Origin: Bacillota bacterium
GTDB taxonomy: Bacteria; Bacillota; Clostridia; Christensenellales; SZUA-584
DNA: 37,407 nt
Direction: 5' to 3'
NCBI GenBank assembly: GCA_023461435.1
Contig: JAEYLC010000017.1
Span: 1 to 37,407 of the forward strand
Below the pieces are notes generated by a model. It ran no database searches, was not told the origin of the DNA, and was given only the letters and a program-made list of their open reading frames with translations. This document shows positions 7,510-14,546 of this stretch, piece by piece. The translations under genes and the position numbers were made by a program. The stretch's first letter is position 1, and each line of letters opens with the position of its first letter.

Positions 7510-8475
7510 TTAAATGACAATATTTTTTGCTTTCACTTTTTGAGAGAACTGTGCGAACGCAACCGCGCCAATCAACACCACGCCCTTTATGACCTGCTGA
7601 ACATAGTCATTGATATTATTCATGACCATACCCGTTGAAAGCGTCCCCATAATAACCACGCCAACGATCACCAGCCATATATTTCCTTTTCCACCGTTTA
7701 TGCTGACGCCGCCAAGTACAACAGCCGTGATCGCATCCATTTCATATCCGGTGCCCGCGCTGGGCTGTCCGCTGTTCGTTCTCGATAGCAGCACAAGGCC
7801 CGCCACGCCCGATAAAAGGCCGCTGATCGTATAAACCAGGAATTTGACTTTTTTGACCTTAATGCCGGACAGACGGCTCGCCTCTTCGTTTCCGCCCACG
7901 CCGTAAATATACCGTCCGGTGCGCGTTCTCAGAAGGACAAAGGCCCCCACCACAAACACAAGCAACATCAGAATGACCGGATAGGGAATCGCCCACAGAC
8001 TGCCTTGCGCAAAGCTTTTCACCGACTCGTCAAAGCCATAAACGGGTATGCCGTTGGAAAGCAGATACGCGACGCCGCGCAGAGATGTCATAATGCCGAG
8101 CGTGCCGATCAGCGGCGGAATATTAAACACGTTCACACAGATGCCGTTGATGAAACCGCTGGCGGCCGCCATCATCAGACAGATCAGACACGCGAGAAGC
8201 ACCGGCACGCCCGAGACCATCAGCACAGCCGCGACAACGCTGCACAAGCCCGCGATGGAGCCGACTGACAGATCGATCCCGCCCGTCAGCATCACAAACG
8301 TCATCCCCACGGATATGATGCCGGTGACCGAGACCTGCTTCATGATGGTGAATATCGTGCTCATAGCCAAAAATCGATCGGATATTGCAGAAAACAAAAC
8401 GAACAGAAATACCAAAACCAGTACGATGCCATAATCCAATAAGTAATTTTGTATCTTTTTGCTGTTGTTAGCCAT
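7510..8475 (-). CDS. Ribose-type ABC transporter permease (RbsC family)
   Basis: The start at 8475 overlaps the end of the ATPase gene by 8 bp and has GGAGG within that gene; the longer frame from 8511 has no such site. The product is 321 residues with about eight to ten membrane segments. The family signatures GGIDLSVGS (near 65) and AVVLGGVSINGGKG (near 252, the cytoplasmic coupling region) are clear. It forms the membrane channel of a CUT2-type monosaccharide importer with 8468-9991 and 10075-11103. Confidence 0.9.
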   Translation of the reverse strand: MANNSKKIQNYLLDYGIVLVLVFLFVLFSAISDRFLAMSTIFTIMKQVSVTGIISVGMTFVMLTGGIDLSVGSIAGLCSVVAAVLMVSGVPVLLACLICLMMAAASGFINGICVNVFNIPPLIGTLGIMTSLRGVAYLLSNGIPVYGFDESVKSFAQGSLWAIPYPVILMLLVFVVGAFVLLRTRTGRYIYGVGGNEEASRLSGIKVKKVKFLVYTISGLLSGVAGLVLLSRTNSGQPSAGTGYEMDAITAVVLGGVSINGGKGNIWLVIVGVVIMGTLSTGMVMNNINDYVQQVIKGVVLIGAVAFAQFSQKVKAKNIVI

Positions 8476-9991
8476 TGATTGCTTCCTCCATGCTATATTT
8501 GCTTGAAGCATGCTCCAATATTAATTCTTGTGAAAACTCCTGACGGGCCAGCTCGGCCACCGAATACCCGTTGCTCATGACAATCATTCTATCCGACATG
8601 CCAATCAGTTCAGGCATATCCGAGCTGATCATAATAATGCTTTTTCCGGCCGACACGATCTCCCGCATCAGCGTGTAAATCTCCTGCTTTGCGCCCACAT
8701 CGATGCCGCGCGTCGGCTCGTCGAATATCAGCACATCACAATTGACTGCCAGCATTTTCGCGAGAACCACCTTTTGCTGATTGCCGCCCGACAGGTTTTT
8801 GACAAGCTGCGTGTCCGACGGCGTTTTCACCCGCAGCTCCTTTATATATTTTTCAGAATACTCATTCTCTTTTTTCTTGCTCATCCAGGGTCTTTTCTGC
8901 GAAACCTTATCCAAAACGCTGATGGAAATATTGTTCTTCACAGACATCTCCATAATAAGCCCCTGCTTTTTTCGATCTTCAGGTATCAGGCCGATCCCGG
9001 CCTTCAGCCCGGCCGCGGGCGAGCTCGGCTTATATTCTTTGCCCTTGAGCGTGATCTTCCCGCTATTAAGCCTATCCGCGCCGAACAATGCCCTTGCCAG
9101 CTCTGTGCGCCCGGCGCCCACAAGGCCGCCAAATCCCAGTATCTCTCCCTTATTCAAATAGAAGCTGACATCCTTCAGTTTTGCATTCTTCAGCCCTTGA
9201 GCCTTTAATACAACCTCATCCCGGGCTCCGTCTGACGACGGATAGCTGTCTGCAAGCTCGCGTCCCACCATATATGAGATCAACTGTTTCTTGTCAACTT
9301 CTTTGATATCCTTTGTCACAATATGCTTTCCGTCGCATAACACCGTCACTCTGTCGCACAGCTCAAAAACCTCTTCAAGCCGGTGGGAGATAAATATGAT
9401 CGTGGCTCCGTCTTCCTTAAGCTTACGGATAATATCGAAGAAGGTTTTTGTTTCATTGATTGTGAGCGGTGCGGTGGGTTCATCCATTATAAACAGCTTG
9501 GCTTGTTGTGATACCGCTTTTAATATTTCGACGATTTGCTGCTCCGCTATGCCAAGAGAGTCCACCTTCGCCTTTGGGTCCATGCAGATCCCGAATGAGT
9601 CGCAAAGCTTTTTTGTCTCTTCATTGATTCTCTTGATATCGCGGACCATCCCCTTTTTCGGCTCCCGTCCATAGAAAATGTTATCCGCGATCGACAGATA
9701 CGGCACGAGAGTGAACTCCTGATAAATCGCTTTGATTCCCGAATCCATGGCCTTTTTCGGCGTCATGCCCGTATAGGTTCTGCCGTCAAACTCAAACGAT
9801 CCTTTCGTGGGCAATATAGCCCCCGTCAGTATTTTAATCAGCGTTGATTTTCCGGCACCGTTTTCACCGCAGATCGCATGCATTTCACCCTGCTTCACCT
9901 CGAATGAAATGTCATCCAGCGCCTTTACACCGGAATAATACTTTGAAATACTCTGAATTTTTAAAATACACTGCCCTGTTTTGTTATTCAT
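8468..9991 (-). CDS. Ribose-type ABC transporter double ATPase (RbsA family)
   Basis: The protein has 507 residues and two fused nucleotide-binding domains. Domain 1 has Walker A GENGAGKST (42-50), a degenerate signature LGIAEQQ and Walker B FIMDEPT. Domain 2 has a degenerate Walker A region (GGLVGAGRTEL), an intact signature LSGGNQQK and Walker B IFDEPTRGIDVG. This asymmetry is normal for RbsA/MglA/AraG. The ribosome binding site is weak, and a 16-bp hairpin lies upstream (10016-10053), which fits lower expression than the binding protein. Start chosen at the only ATG consistent with family N-termini. Confidence 0.92.
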   Translation of the reverse strand: MNNKTGQCILKIQSISKYYSGVKALDDISFEVKQGEMHAICGENGAGKSTLIKILTGAILPTKGSFEFDGRTYTGMTPKKAMDSGIKAIYQEFTLVPYLSIADNIFYGREPKKGMVRDIKRINEETKKLCDSFGICMDPKAKVDSLGIAEQQIVEILKAVSQQAKLFIMDEPTAPLTINETKTFFDIIRKLKEDGATIIFISHRLEEVFELCDRVTVLCDGKHIVTKDIKEVDKKQLISYMVGRELADSYPSSDGARDEVVLKAQGLKNAKLKDVSFYLNKGEILGFGGLVGAGRTELARALFGADRLNSGKITLKGKEYKPSSPAAGLKAGIGLIPEDRKKQGLIMEMSVKNNISISVLDKVSQKRPWMSKKKENEYSEKYIKELRVKTPSDTQLVKNLSGGNQQKVVLAKMLAVNCDVLIFDEPTRGIDVGAKQEIYTLMREIVSAGKSIIMISSDMPELIGMSDRMIVMSNGYSVAELARQEFSQELILEHASSKYSMEEAING

Positions 9992-10015
9992 AGTTGTGCA
10001 CCATTCTTTTTAGTG

Positions 10016-10053
10016 TTTCAGTCCTTGCAGGTGCATGCCTGCAAGGACTGAAA
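10016..10053 (-). promoter_or_regulatory. Intercistronic hairpin after the sugar-binding lipoprotein gene
   Basis: Arms TTTCAGTCCTTGCAGG (10016-10031) and their exact complement (10038-10053) form a 16-bp perfect stem with a 6-nt loop, in an 83-bp gap. There is no U-tract. Such structures protect the upstream binding-protein mRNA and reduce expression of the following membrane genes. Confidence 0.65.
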
Positions 10054-10074
10054 ACCAACGATATTTGTTTTACC

Positions 10075-11103
10075 TTATTCACCCATAAGATCGGCTTTTG
10101 TAACAGGACCCATATTGAGAGGTGTGCTGTAGTGCTCTTCGGGGAGGCCATTCTTCAAATAATCAAGAGCCATTTTCACTGCGTTGTAGCCGCTCTCGTA
10201 GGGATACAGATCCGCCGTGCCTCTGTAGATGCTGTCCGCGATTTTGATGTACTCAGCCGCTTCCGAAGTGTTGTCGCCCGAAAAGATCGCTCTGTCAGTT
10301 TCTTTTGCGAGCCCCGCGTTTTCAAAAGCCTGATAAGCGCCGATACCGCCGGAGTCGTTGCATGCCACAACAACGTTGAGGTCCGGGTGCTGGATCAGCA
10401 GGTTTTCCACCACTTCAAGGCCCTGCTCAGGTGTGTTGCCTTGCTGTCTTGCCACGATTTCAACATTCGGGCAGAGCTTTGTGATCGTATCGACGATCGC
10501 GTCGCCTCTCTTGATAGAAGACTCAATATTGTCTTCCGCAAGAACCGCAACCTTTCCCTTGCCGCCCAGCGCGTCATTAATCCATGTGGCTGCGTTTTCC
10601 GCGATCACTGTGCCGTAGGCGTAGTCATCGAGTTCAATACCGGCTGTTGCCGCATCCGCTATCTGCGCGATTGTGACGCTTGCGATTCCCTTATCCGTGG
10701 CCTGGTTTAATACCGACTCCAAGGCTTTGCCGTCAATCGGGTTAAACACGATCGCGTTGTAGCCGCCTTCGATCACGTTCTCAACATCAGCAACCTGCTG
10801 CTCAACATCACTGCCTGCATTCAAAGAAACATACTCGATGCCCAGCTCTTTGCATGCATCCTCAAAACCGTCTTTCACCATGGCAACCCAGGGATTTGCC
10901 AGCTCAGAACCGGAAAAAGCCATCTTGTAGCCAGTTGATTCAACTGCAGTTGTTTCGGATGGCTGTTCGCTTTCCGCAGCTGCCGACTCAGAAGGTTGAG
11001 TATCACTCGTTGCAGAGGGTTCGTTTGTCGCACTGCCACAGGCACCAAGCACCATCAGAACAACCAGCAGTACAGATACCAATGCAAAGATCCTCTTTTT
11101 CAT
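10075..11103 (-). CDS. Sugar-binding lipoprotein of a ribose-type ABC importer
   Basis: The protein has 342 residues. A signal peptide ends in the lipobox LGAC with the lipidated Cys at 22, followed by a Ser/Glu/Thr-rich tether (about 24-57). The rest is a periplasmic-binding-protein type 1 (RbsB-like) fold: YKMAFSGSELANPWVAMVKDGFE at the start of lobe 1, the IVFNPIDGKALE segment near 120, and VVACNDSGGIGAYQAFE near 245 in lobe 2. GGAGG precedes the ATG. It is the first structural gene after the RpiR regulator. The ligand is probably a pentose or related polyol, judged from the catabolic genes. Confidence 0.9.
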   Translation of the reverse strand: MKKRIFALVSVLLVVLMVLGACGSATNEPSATSDTQPSESAAAESEQPSETTAVESTGYKMAFSGSELANPWVAMVKDGFEDACKELGIEYVSLNAGSDVEQQVADVENVIEGGYNAIVFNPIDGKALESVLNQATDKGIASVTIAQIADAATAGIELDDYAYGTVIAENAATWINDALGGKGKVAVLAEDNIESSIKRGDAIVDTITKLCPNVEIVARQQGNTPEQGLEVVENLLIQHPDLNVVVACNDSGGIGAYQAFENAGLAKETDRAIFSGDNTSEAAEYIKIADSIYRGTADLYPYESGYNAVKMALDYLKNGLPEEHYSTPLNMGPVTKADLMGE

Positions 11104-11185
11104 TCTTTCCTACCTCCGTTTAAAATTACCTTGTTATGTTTTCTCTCCAGTTCGTACGCAACCGGAAACTTTATTTTTTGAGTAC

Positions 11186-11237
11186 AGGAAATTAAGCTTC
11201 TAACTTTTTCTTCATAATTTTGGGAGAGCTTATTTCC
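11186..11237. repeat. Imperfect inverted repeat between regulator and lipoprotein genes
   Basis: The sequence AGGAAATTAAGCTTCT (11186-11201) is matched on the other strand by AGGAAATAAGCTCT (11237-11224), with one extra base. It lies in the 134-bp gap upstream of the transporter operon and could be an operator half-site pair for the RpiR protein or a stem-loop. I found no convincing -35/-10 pair here. Confidence 0.3.
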
Positions 11238-12089
11238 TCAGGTTTTATTTTCGATTATCGCCGCAATTGTCTTTTTAAGCTTACTGTTATATATTTCAGC
11301 CTTTTTCGTGATCAGCCCCATATATAACGTATCGATAATTGCAAATTCGGCTGTTCTGCGCGCAATTTCATCATGCCCGACCGTATAGTCTGTCGTTGCC
11401 GTGAATATCTTCATGTCTGCATATTTTAACAGCTCGCATTTGTCGAAATGAACGATAGCCAGCGTTTTCGCGCCGTTGGATTTCGCGATCCGCAAAGCGT
11501 CTATCACAAGCTTGGTTTCGCCCGAGAATGAAATGCCGATCGCCAGATCGTCTTCACTCATTAAGCTGGCCGATGCGAGCGACAATGCCACATCGCTGTA
11601 CGCGGTGCTTCTGACGCCAATTCTTTGAAATTTCATCTGCGCCGATTCGCATACGATCCAGGCATCGCCAACACCGAAGAAATTGATCTGCTTGGCCTCA
11701 AGAACGGCATCCAGCGCTTTTTCATAATCTTCGCTATACAGCGTGAGCGTATCCTTTAATGTTTTTTCATTTGTCCAGATCACTTTTTCCATAATGGCAT
11801 AAGCGTTATCTTCTTTGGTGATTTTGTGCATGCCATTGTCATAAGCGGCTGTCTTGACCTTGGCCAATTGATACTTCAGCTCAGAAAACCCATCAAGCCC
11901 GAGCCTTCTGCAAAACCGCATCACGGACGCATCGCTGCAGCCCGCCTTTTTCGCGTAGTCCGCCAAAGTATAGTCACCGATGTTTTCATAGTCGTCGATC
12001 AATATATCAGCGACGCGTTTCTCTGATTTTGTAAGACCGGGATAAAGAAATCTGACTTTTACAAAAATCTCATTTTCTTGTGGAATCAT
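11238..12089 (-). CDS. RpiR-family transcriptional regulator (HTH plus SIS)
   Basis: The product has 283 residues from the ATG at 12089, which has GGGGG five bases upstream; an upstream ATG at 12113 has a GAGG too close to act. The N-terminal HTH_6 domain (about 1-80) contains TKSEKRVADILI and SDASVMRFCRRLGLDGFSEL, a classical RpiR helix-turn-helix. The SIS domain (about 115-270) has FFGVGDAWIVCESA and ISFSGETKLVIDAL, which bind a sugar phosphate. It probably controls the downstream transporter and catabolic genes in response to a pathway intermediate. Confidence 0.9.
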   Translation of the reverse strand: MIPQENEIFVKVRFLYPGLTKSEKRVADILIDDYENIGDYTLADYAKKAGCSDASVMRFCRRLGLDGFSELKYQLAKVKTAAYDNGMHKITKEDNAYAIMEKVIWTNEKTLKDTLTLYSEDYEKALDAVLEAKQINFFGVGDAWIVCESAQMKFQRIGVRSTAYSDVALSLASASLMSEDDLAIGISFSGETKLVIDALRIAKSNGAKTLAIVHFDKCELLKYADMKIFTATTDYTVGHDEIARRTAEFAIIDTLYMGLITKKAEIYNSKLKKTIAAIIENKT

Positions 12090-12158
12090 GGTATCCCCCG
12101 ATAAAGTGATCATGACCTCATCCGGTCAATCAGACCTTCACTCAGCTTTTATGTGTAC

Positions 12159-12187
12159 ATTGTACTGCCGATGTCGCAAAGTGTCAA
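12159..12187 (-). promoter_or_regulatory. SigA-type promoter of the rpiR gene
   Basis: On the minus strand a perfect TTGACA (12182-12187), a 17-nt spacer and TACAAT (12159-12164) precede the gene. An 11-bp inverted repeat GTACA-T-TGTAC (12155-12165) covers the -10 box and is a candidate autoregulatory site. Confidence 0.75.
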
Positions 12188-12328
12188 TATCAAAAATAAA
12201 AATTGTTGTAAACTTCATTTGCAATAGAACATTATGCTTCTTCGAATTTGTTAAGAACTGCTTTTCAGGCTTTTTTGCGGCATCTATTTTATTGTGGCGT
12301 TCATATATTTCGTCTTTTTGTCGAATTT

Positions 12329-12357
12329 ACAACATTTTTTTACTAATAAAATGTTGT
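12329..12357. repeat. Perfect 10-bp inverted repeat
   Basis: Arms ACAACATTTT (12329-12338) and AAAATGTTGT (12348-12357) flank a 9-nt spacer. A related TGTTGTAAA element lies at about 12204 on the plus strand, just upstream of the rpiR promoter. No U-tract follows on either strand, so an operator is more likely than a terminator. Confidence 0.4.
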
Positions 12358-12392
12358 TTATGACAATACATGCGCGAATCTGTTGGCTTTCT

Positions 12393-12660
12393 TATAATCG
12401 ATACGGAATCATCCGTTATGGTCTGTTGAGACAACGCAAACGGAGCCGTCAGCCATGCCGATTTAATTGAGGTGGTCGGGCTTTGCTCTGCGTTATGTTG
12501 TTTTTGATTGTTTTATTTTCGTATCGAGAGGTAAACGGCTGAATCCAATATCAATGAAACAATTTATTCCGCTTTGGCTCTCCATAGCCACGAAGGCGTG
12601 ACCGGTTAATCCGATACGGAACACGATTCAAATTCATAAGGAGTCGGCTTTTTTATTTTT
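12393..12660. other. Fold-prone intergenic region, possible non-coding RNA
   Basis: Between the rpiR promoter and the YozE-like gene about 470 bp have no gene. A consensus TATAAT (12393-12398) on the plus strand lacks a good -35 box. Within 12398-12527 complementary segments nest: TCGATACG with CGTATCGA, AACGCA (12433) with TGCGTT (12489), GAGC with GCTC, and CCGA with TCGG around an A/T/G-rich loop. Short hairpins lie at about 12577-12600, and GATACGGAA occurs twice (12400, 12613). A T-rich run ends the region at about 12650. I match it to no known riboswitch, T-box, 6S, SRP or RNase P signature. Confidence 0.35.
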
Positions 12661-12865
12661 TGGTCTCGGCAAGGTAGCTCTGCCAAACAGTGTCGAAAAT
12701 GTCGGACGTGATATCACAGGTGTTGCCGGGGTCCAAAAAAGCCCGTATCTCCTCGCGAGACCCGTCCTTTGGAAAGCTGTCTTCTTTGAAAGAGATCAGA
12801 TCCGCAAGCGCTCCGCGCGGCGTTTTGCGCCCCTTATACTGCATCATCCATTCAAAAAAATTCAT
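12653..12865 (-). CDS. YozE-family small protein (SAM-like fold)
   Basis: The 70-residue product matches the YozE_SAM_like family of Firmicutes in layout: an aromatic N-terminal FFEWMMQYKG, a central SFPKDGSREEIRAFL and a C-terminal FDTVWQSYL. B. subtilis YozE has the same pattern (FY..LLKYR, SFPKTS, FDEAW). The fold is a small sterile-alpha-motif-like helical bundle; the cellular role is unknown. A GGGGTG site and a good SigA promoter (12909-12937) precede it. It is a single-gene unit. Confidence 0.8.
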   Translation of the reverse strand: MNFFEWMMQYKGRKTPRGALADLISFKEDSFPKDGSREEIRAFLDPGNTCDITSDIFDTVWQSYLAETKK

Positions 12866-12908
12866 GAGACACCCCGCCTTTTATATATTTCTGCATTGAG
12901 ATAAATCA

Positions 12909-12937
12909 ATAATATAGTCGGCAGCAATAAAAATCAA
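12909..12937 (-). promoter_or_regulatory. SigA-type promoter of the YozE-like gene
   Basis: On the minus strand TTGATT (12932-12937), a 17-nt spacer and TATTAT (12909-12914) lie about 45 bp before the ATG. Confidence 0.65.
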
Positions 12938-13022
12938 TCCATGTATTTTCACGCCTCCGGCATAAATGACTTTTTTACACTTTTGGCGTATTGTTTAATC
13001 AACCATAGACATTGGAGAACTC

Positions 13023-13345
13023 ATGTGGACTCAGCAGGCAAGGAAAAAATCGAAAAAATCATACGAGACAGAAAAGCGGCGCATGCCGAGCTCAATCAAA
13101 AATCGTCCGTATACCGTGCATTTGTTGGCATGGAGGAAAAGGCTCTTGCAGACAGCGCTCTTTTGAGGCGCGAAAAAAGGATTGATTGCGGTGGGCATTT
13201 CCGTGGTGATCAACTGCGGATCGTGCATGAAATGGCATATCCATCAGGCGCTTCTCTGCGGCGCAAGCGGGCAGCAGGTGATTGAGTCAATATCACCTTT
13301 GACCGTTTTAGAGCAGCGGGCCATATTCCGGTCAGCACAACAAAA
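13023..13345 (+). pseudogene. Frameshifted AhpD-like (carboxymuconolactone decarboxylase family) pseudogene
   Basis: A TTGGAG site precedes an ATG at 13023, but the frame breaks soon. One frame encodes KEKIEKIIRDRKAAHAEL and SSVYRAFVGMEEKALAD; the frame then changes at about 13173-13178 (an A6 run) into GLIAVGISVVINCGSCMKWH and IHQALLCGASGQQVIES. The CxxCxxxH of CGSCMKWH is the active-site pattern of AhpD-type thiol peroxidases. An earlier change lies near the A6 run at 13044-13049, and the C-terminal GGGP region is not recognisable in frame. The 3' end runs into a minus-strand terminator. An intact gene would encode about 110 residues. Sequencing error in homopolymers is possible, but at least three shifts argue for decay. 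Confidence 0.75.
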
Positions 13346-13363
13346 GCGGCCAAGTTTGGCCGC
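13342..13363 (-). terminator. Rho-independent terminator after 13378-13590
   Basis: GCGGCCAA-GT-TTGGCCGC (13346-13363) is a perfect 8-bp stem; on the minus strand TTTTGTTGT follows. It is placed just after the stop of the small Cys-rich protein gene. Confidence 0.8.
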
Positions 13364-13377
13364 CTATGTACTGCTGG

Positions 13378-13590
13378 CTAGCAGAAATTGTTGATACAGA
13401 ATGTCACCGCTTCAATATCTCTGAGACGAACAACGGTTACGCACCCGCGGCACACAATCTTGCAGGCATCGTCGGATACCCCTGTTAACAAGCCTTTAAA
13501 GCAGCCACCCGCCGTGGTTACGCACACGCATTCATCAATATTTTCCTCAAGCTCGCCCAATACGCTGTCCCGATCGTAATTGTATGACAT
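13378..13590 (-). CDS. Small Cys-rich protein, possibly Sm-like
   Basis: The 70-residue product has a GGGAG site at normal distance. After an acidic N-terminus (about 1-20) the sequence alternates short hydrophobic strands and Gly/Asp turns (CVCVTTAGGCFKGLLTGVSDD, then IVCRGCVTVVRLRDIEAVTF), a pattern like the five-strand Sm/LSm barrel and of small spore-associated proteins of Bacilli. Seven Cys residues in pairs are unusual and could bind metal or cross-link, as in spore coat proteins. Family and role are not established. It is monocistronic, with its own terminator. Confidence 0.65.
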   Translation of the reverse strand: MSYNYDRDSVLGELEENIDECVCVTTAGGCFKGLLTGVSDDACKIVCRGCVTVVRLRDIEAVTFCINNFC

Positions 13591-13693
13591 GGCTTTCGCT
13601 CCCTTTCATTCAATGTTGGCTAATACTATATTATTAATCACCTGTTTTTTTTGTGACATTACCGGGTCAGGCGTGTAGCCTTCACATTCAGCC

Positions 13694-14398
13694 TTAAAAA
13701 TCGACGAGGCCATATTCCTCAAGCTGCTTGTCAAGCGCCCTTCTGTTCGGGTAATAGGCCTCAAGCGCCTTGTAGAAAACGCGCGAGTGGCTCGGTGTTT
13801 TGAGGTGACACAGCTCGTGCATGATCACATAGTCGATGAGCTCCATCTCGCAGCGCAGCAGATGCACCGACAGGCTCAGGTTCAGCCGTCGCGTGTTGAT
13901 GCTGCCCCACCTCGTGAGCATGTTCCGCACCGAGAGCCTGATCTCGCCCGGAGGCGCCGGGCTGATTTTCTTCCGCAGCTCTGCGAGGCGCTCCGAAAAA
14001 ACCGTCCTGGCTGTGCGCGTCATAAAACGCGCAAAGATGGCCCTCGCACTTTGCCCGGGCGGCACACACAGCACGAGCTCACTGCCGTTCAATCCCGCAA
14101 ATGCCTTCTCATCGCGCACCACGCGCAAGGCATACCGCCGGCCCGCCATGCAGAAGCTGTCGCCGCTTCCGTATGATTCCGGATAGCAGCGGCAGCGCTT
14201 TTGTTCGACCGACTCGAGGCGCTCTTTGATATACCCCTCGTGCTGCGCCACAAACGCGATGATGCGGGTTTCGGGCAGATAGTGCGGCGCGGAGACACAG
14301 ACCTGCTTGTCTCCGGTCACGCGTATACGCATATTCTTCATTGCTTTTCGCTGAATGTGGAACTTGACTCCGCTCAGCGTCTGCGCTTCTTTTTTCAT
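13694..14398 (-). CDS. YgjP-family zinc metallopeptidase (DUF45)
   Basis: The product has 234 residues. The C-terminal half carries the zinc-binding motif HELCH (194-198) followed by a third His in TPSH (204), the arrangement of YgjP/WLM/SprT-like gluzincins. The upstream segment LSVRNMLTRWGSINTRRLNLS holds the RWGS motif characteristic of DUF45, and the N-terminal part is the usual IRRKAMKNMRIRV-like strand-rich domain. The cytoplasmic substrate is unknown. It has an AAGG site and stands alone between unrelated genes. Confidence 0.88.
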   Translation of the reverse strand: MKKEAQTLSGVKFHIQRKAMKNMRIRVTGDKQVCVSAPHYLPETRIIAFVAQHEGYIKERLESVEQKRCRCYPESYGSGDSFCMAGRRYALRVVRDEKAFAGLNGSELVLCVPPGQSARAIFARFMTRTARTVFSERLAELRKKISPAPPGEIRLSVRNMLTRWGSINTRRLNLSLSVHLLRCEMELIDYVIMHELCHLKTPSHSRVFYKALEAYYPNRRALDKQLEEYGLVDF

Positions 14399-14454
14399 GA
14401 TGACCTTATTCTACACAAATTTGAATGCATTGTCTTCTGTGACTTTGAGCGTGC

Positions 14455-14482
14455 AAAAAAGGAGCAGTCTGTTTCCTGCTCC
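14455..14482 (-). terminator. Rho-independent terminator after the tandem-2TM gene
   Basis: GGAGCAG (14461-14467) and CTGCTCC (14476-14482) form a 7-bp stem with an 8-nt loop; six T residues follow on the minus strand. Confidence 0.85.
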
Positions 14483-14546
14483 CTCAGCCGCTGACTTAAT
14501 TTTTTGCTCATCAGCGAAATTATCCCCAAATTGACCCCTTATGTTT

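Noticed and set aside
10121..10130. GGTGTGCTGT resembling the left half of the twin operators
   Set aside because: It lies inside the coding region of the sugar-binding lipoprotein, lacks the right palindrome arm and has no promoter elements.
12088..12363. Plus-strand frame of 91 codons opposite the rpiR promoter
   Set aside because: It overlaps the rpiR start antisense, has no ribosome binding site and its translation looks like random AT-rich sequence.
12497..12544. A 15-codon hydrophobic mini-ORF in the structured gap, like a type I toxin
   Set aside because: The nearest Shine-Dalgarno-like sequence is over 20 nt away and no toxin family motif is present.
12530..12565. CTGA...GAAAC reminiscent of a hammerhead ribozyme core
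   Set aside because: The invariant CTGATGA is not present and the flanking stems cannot be drawn.
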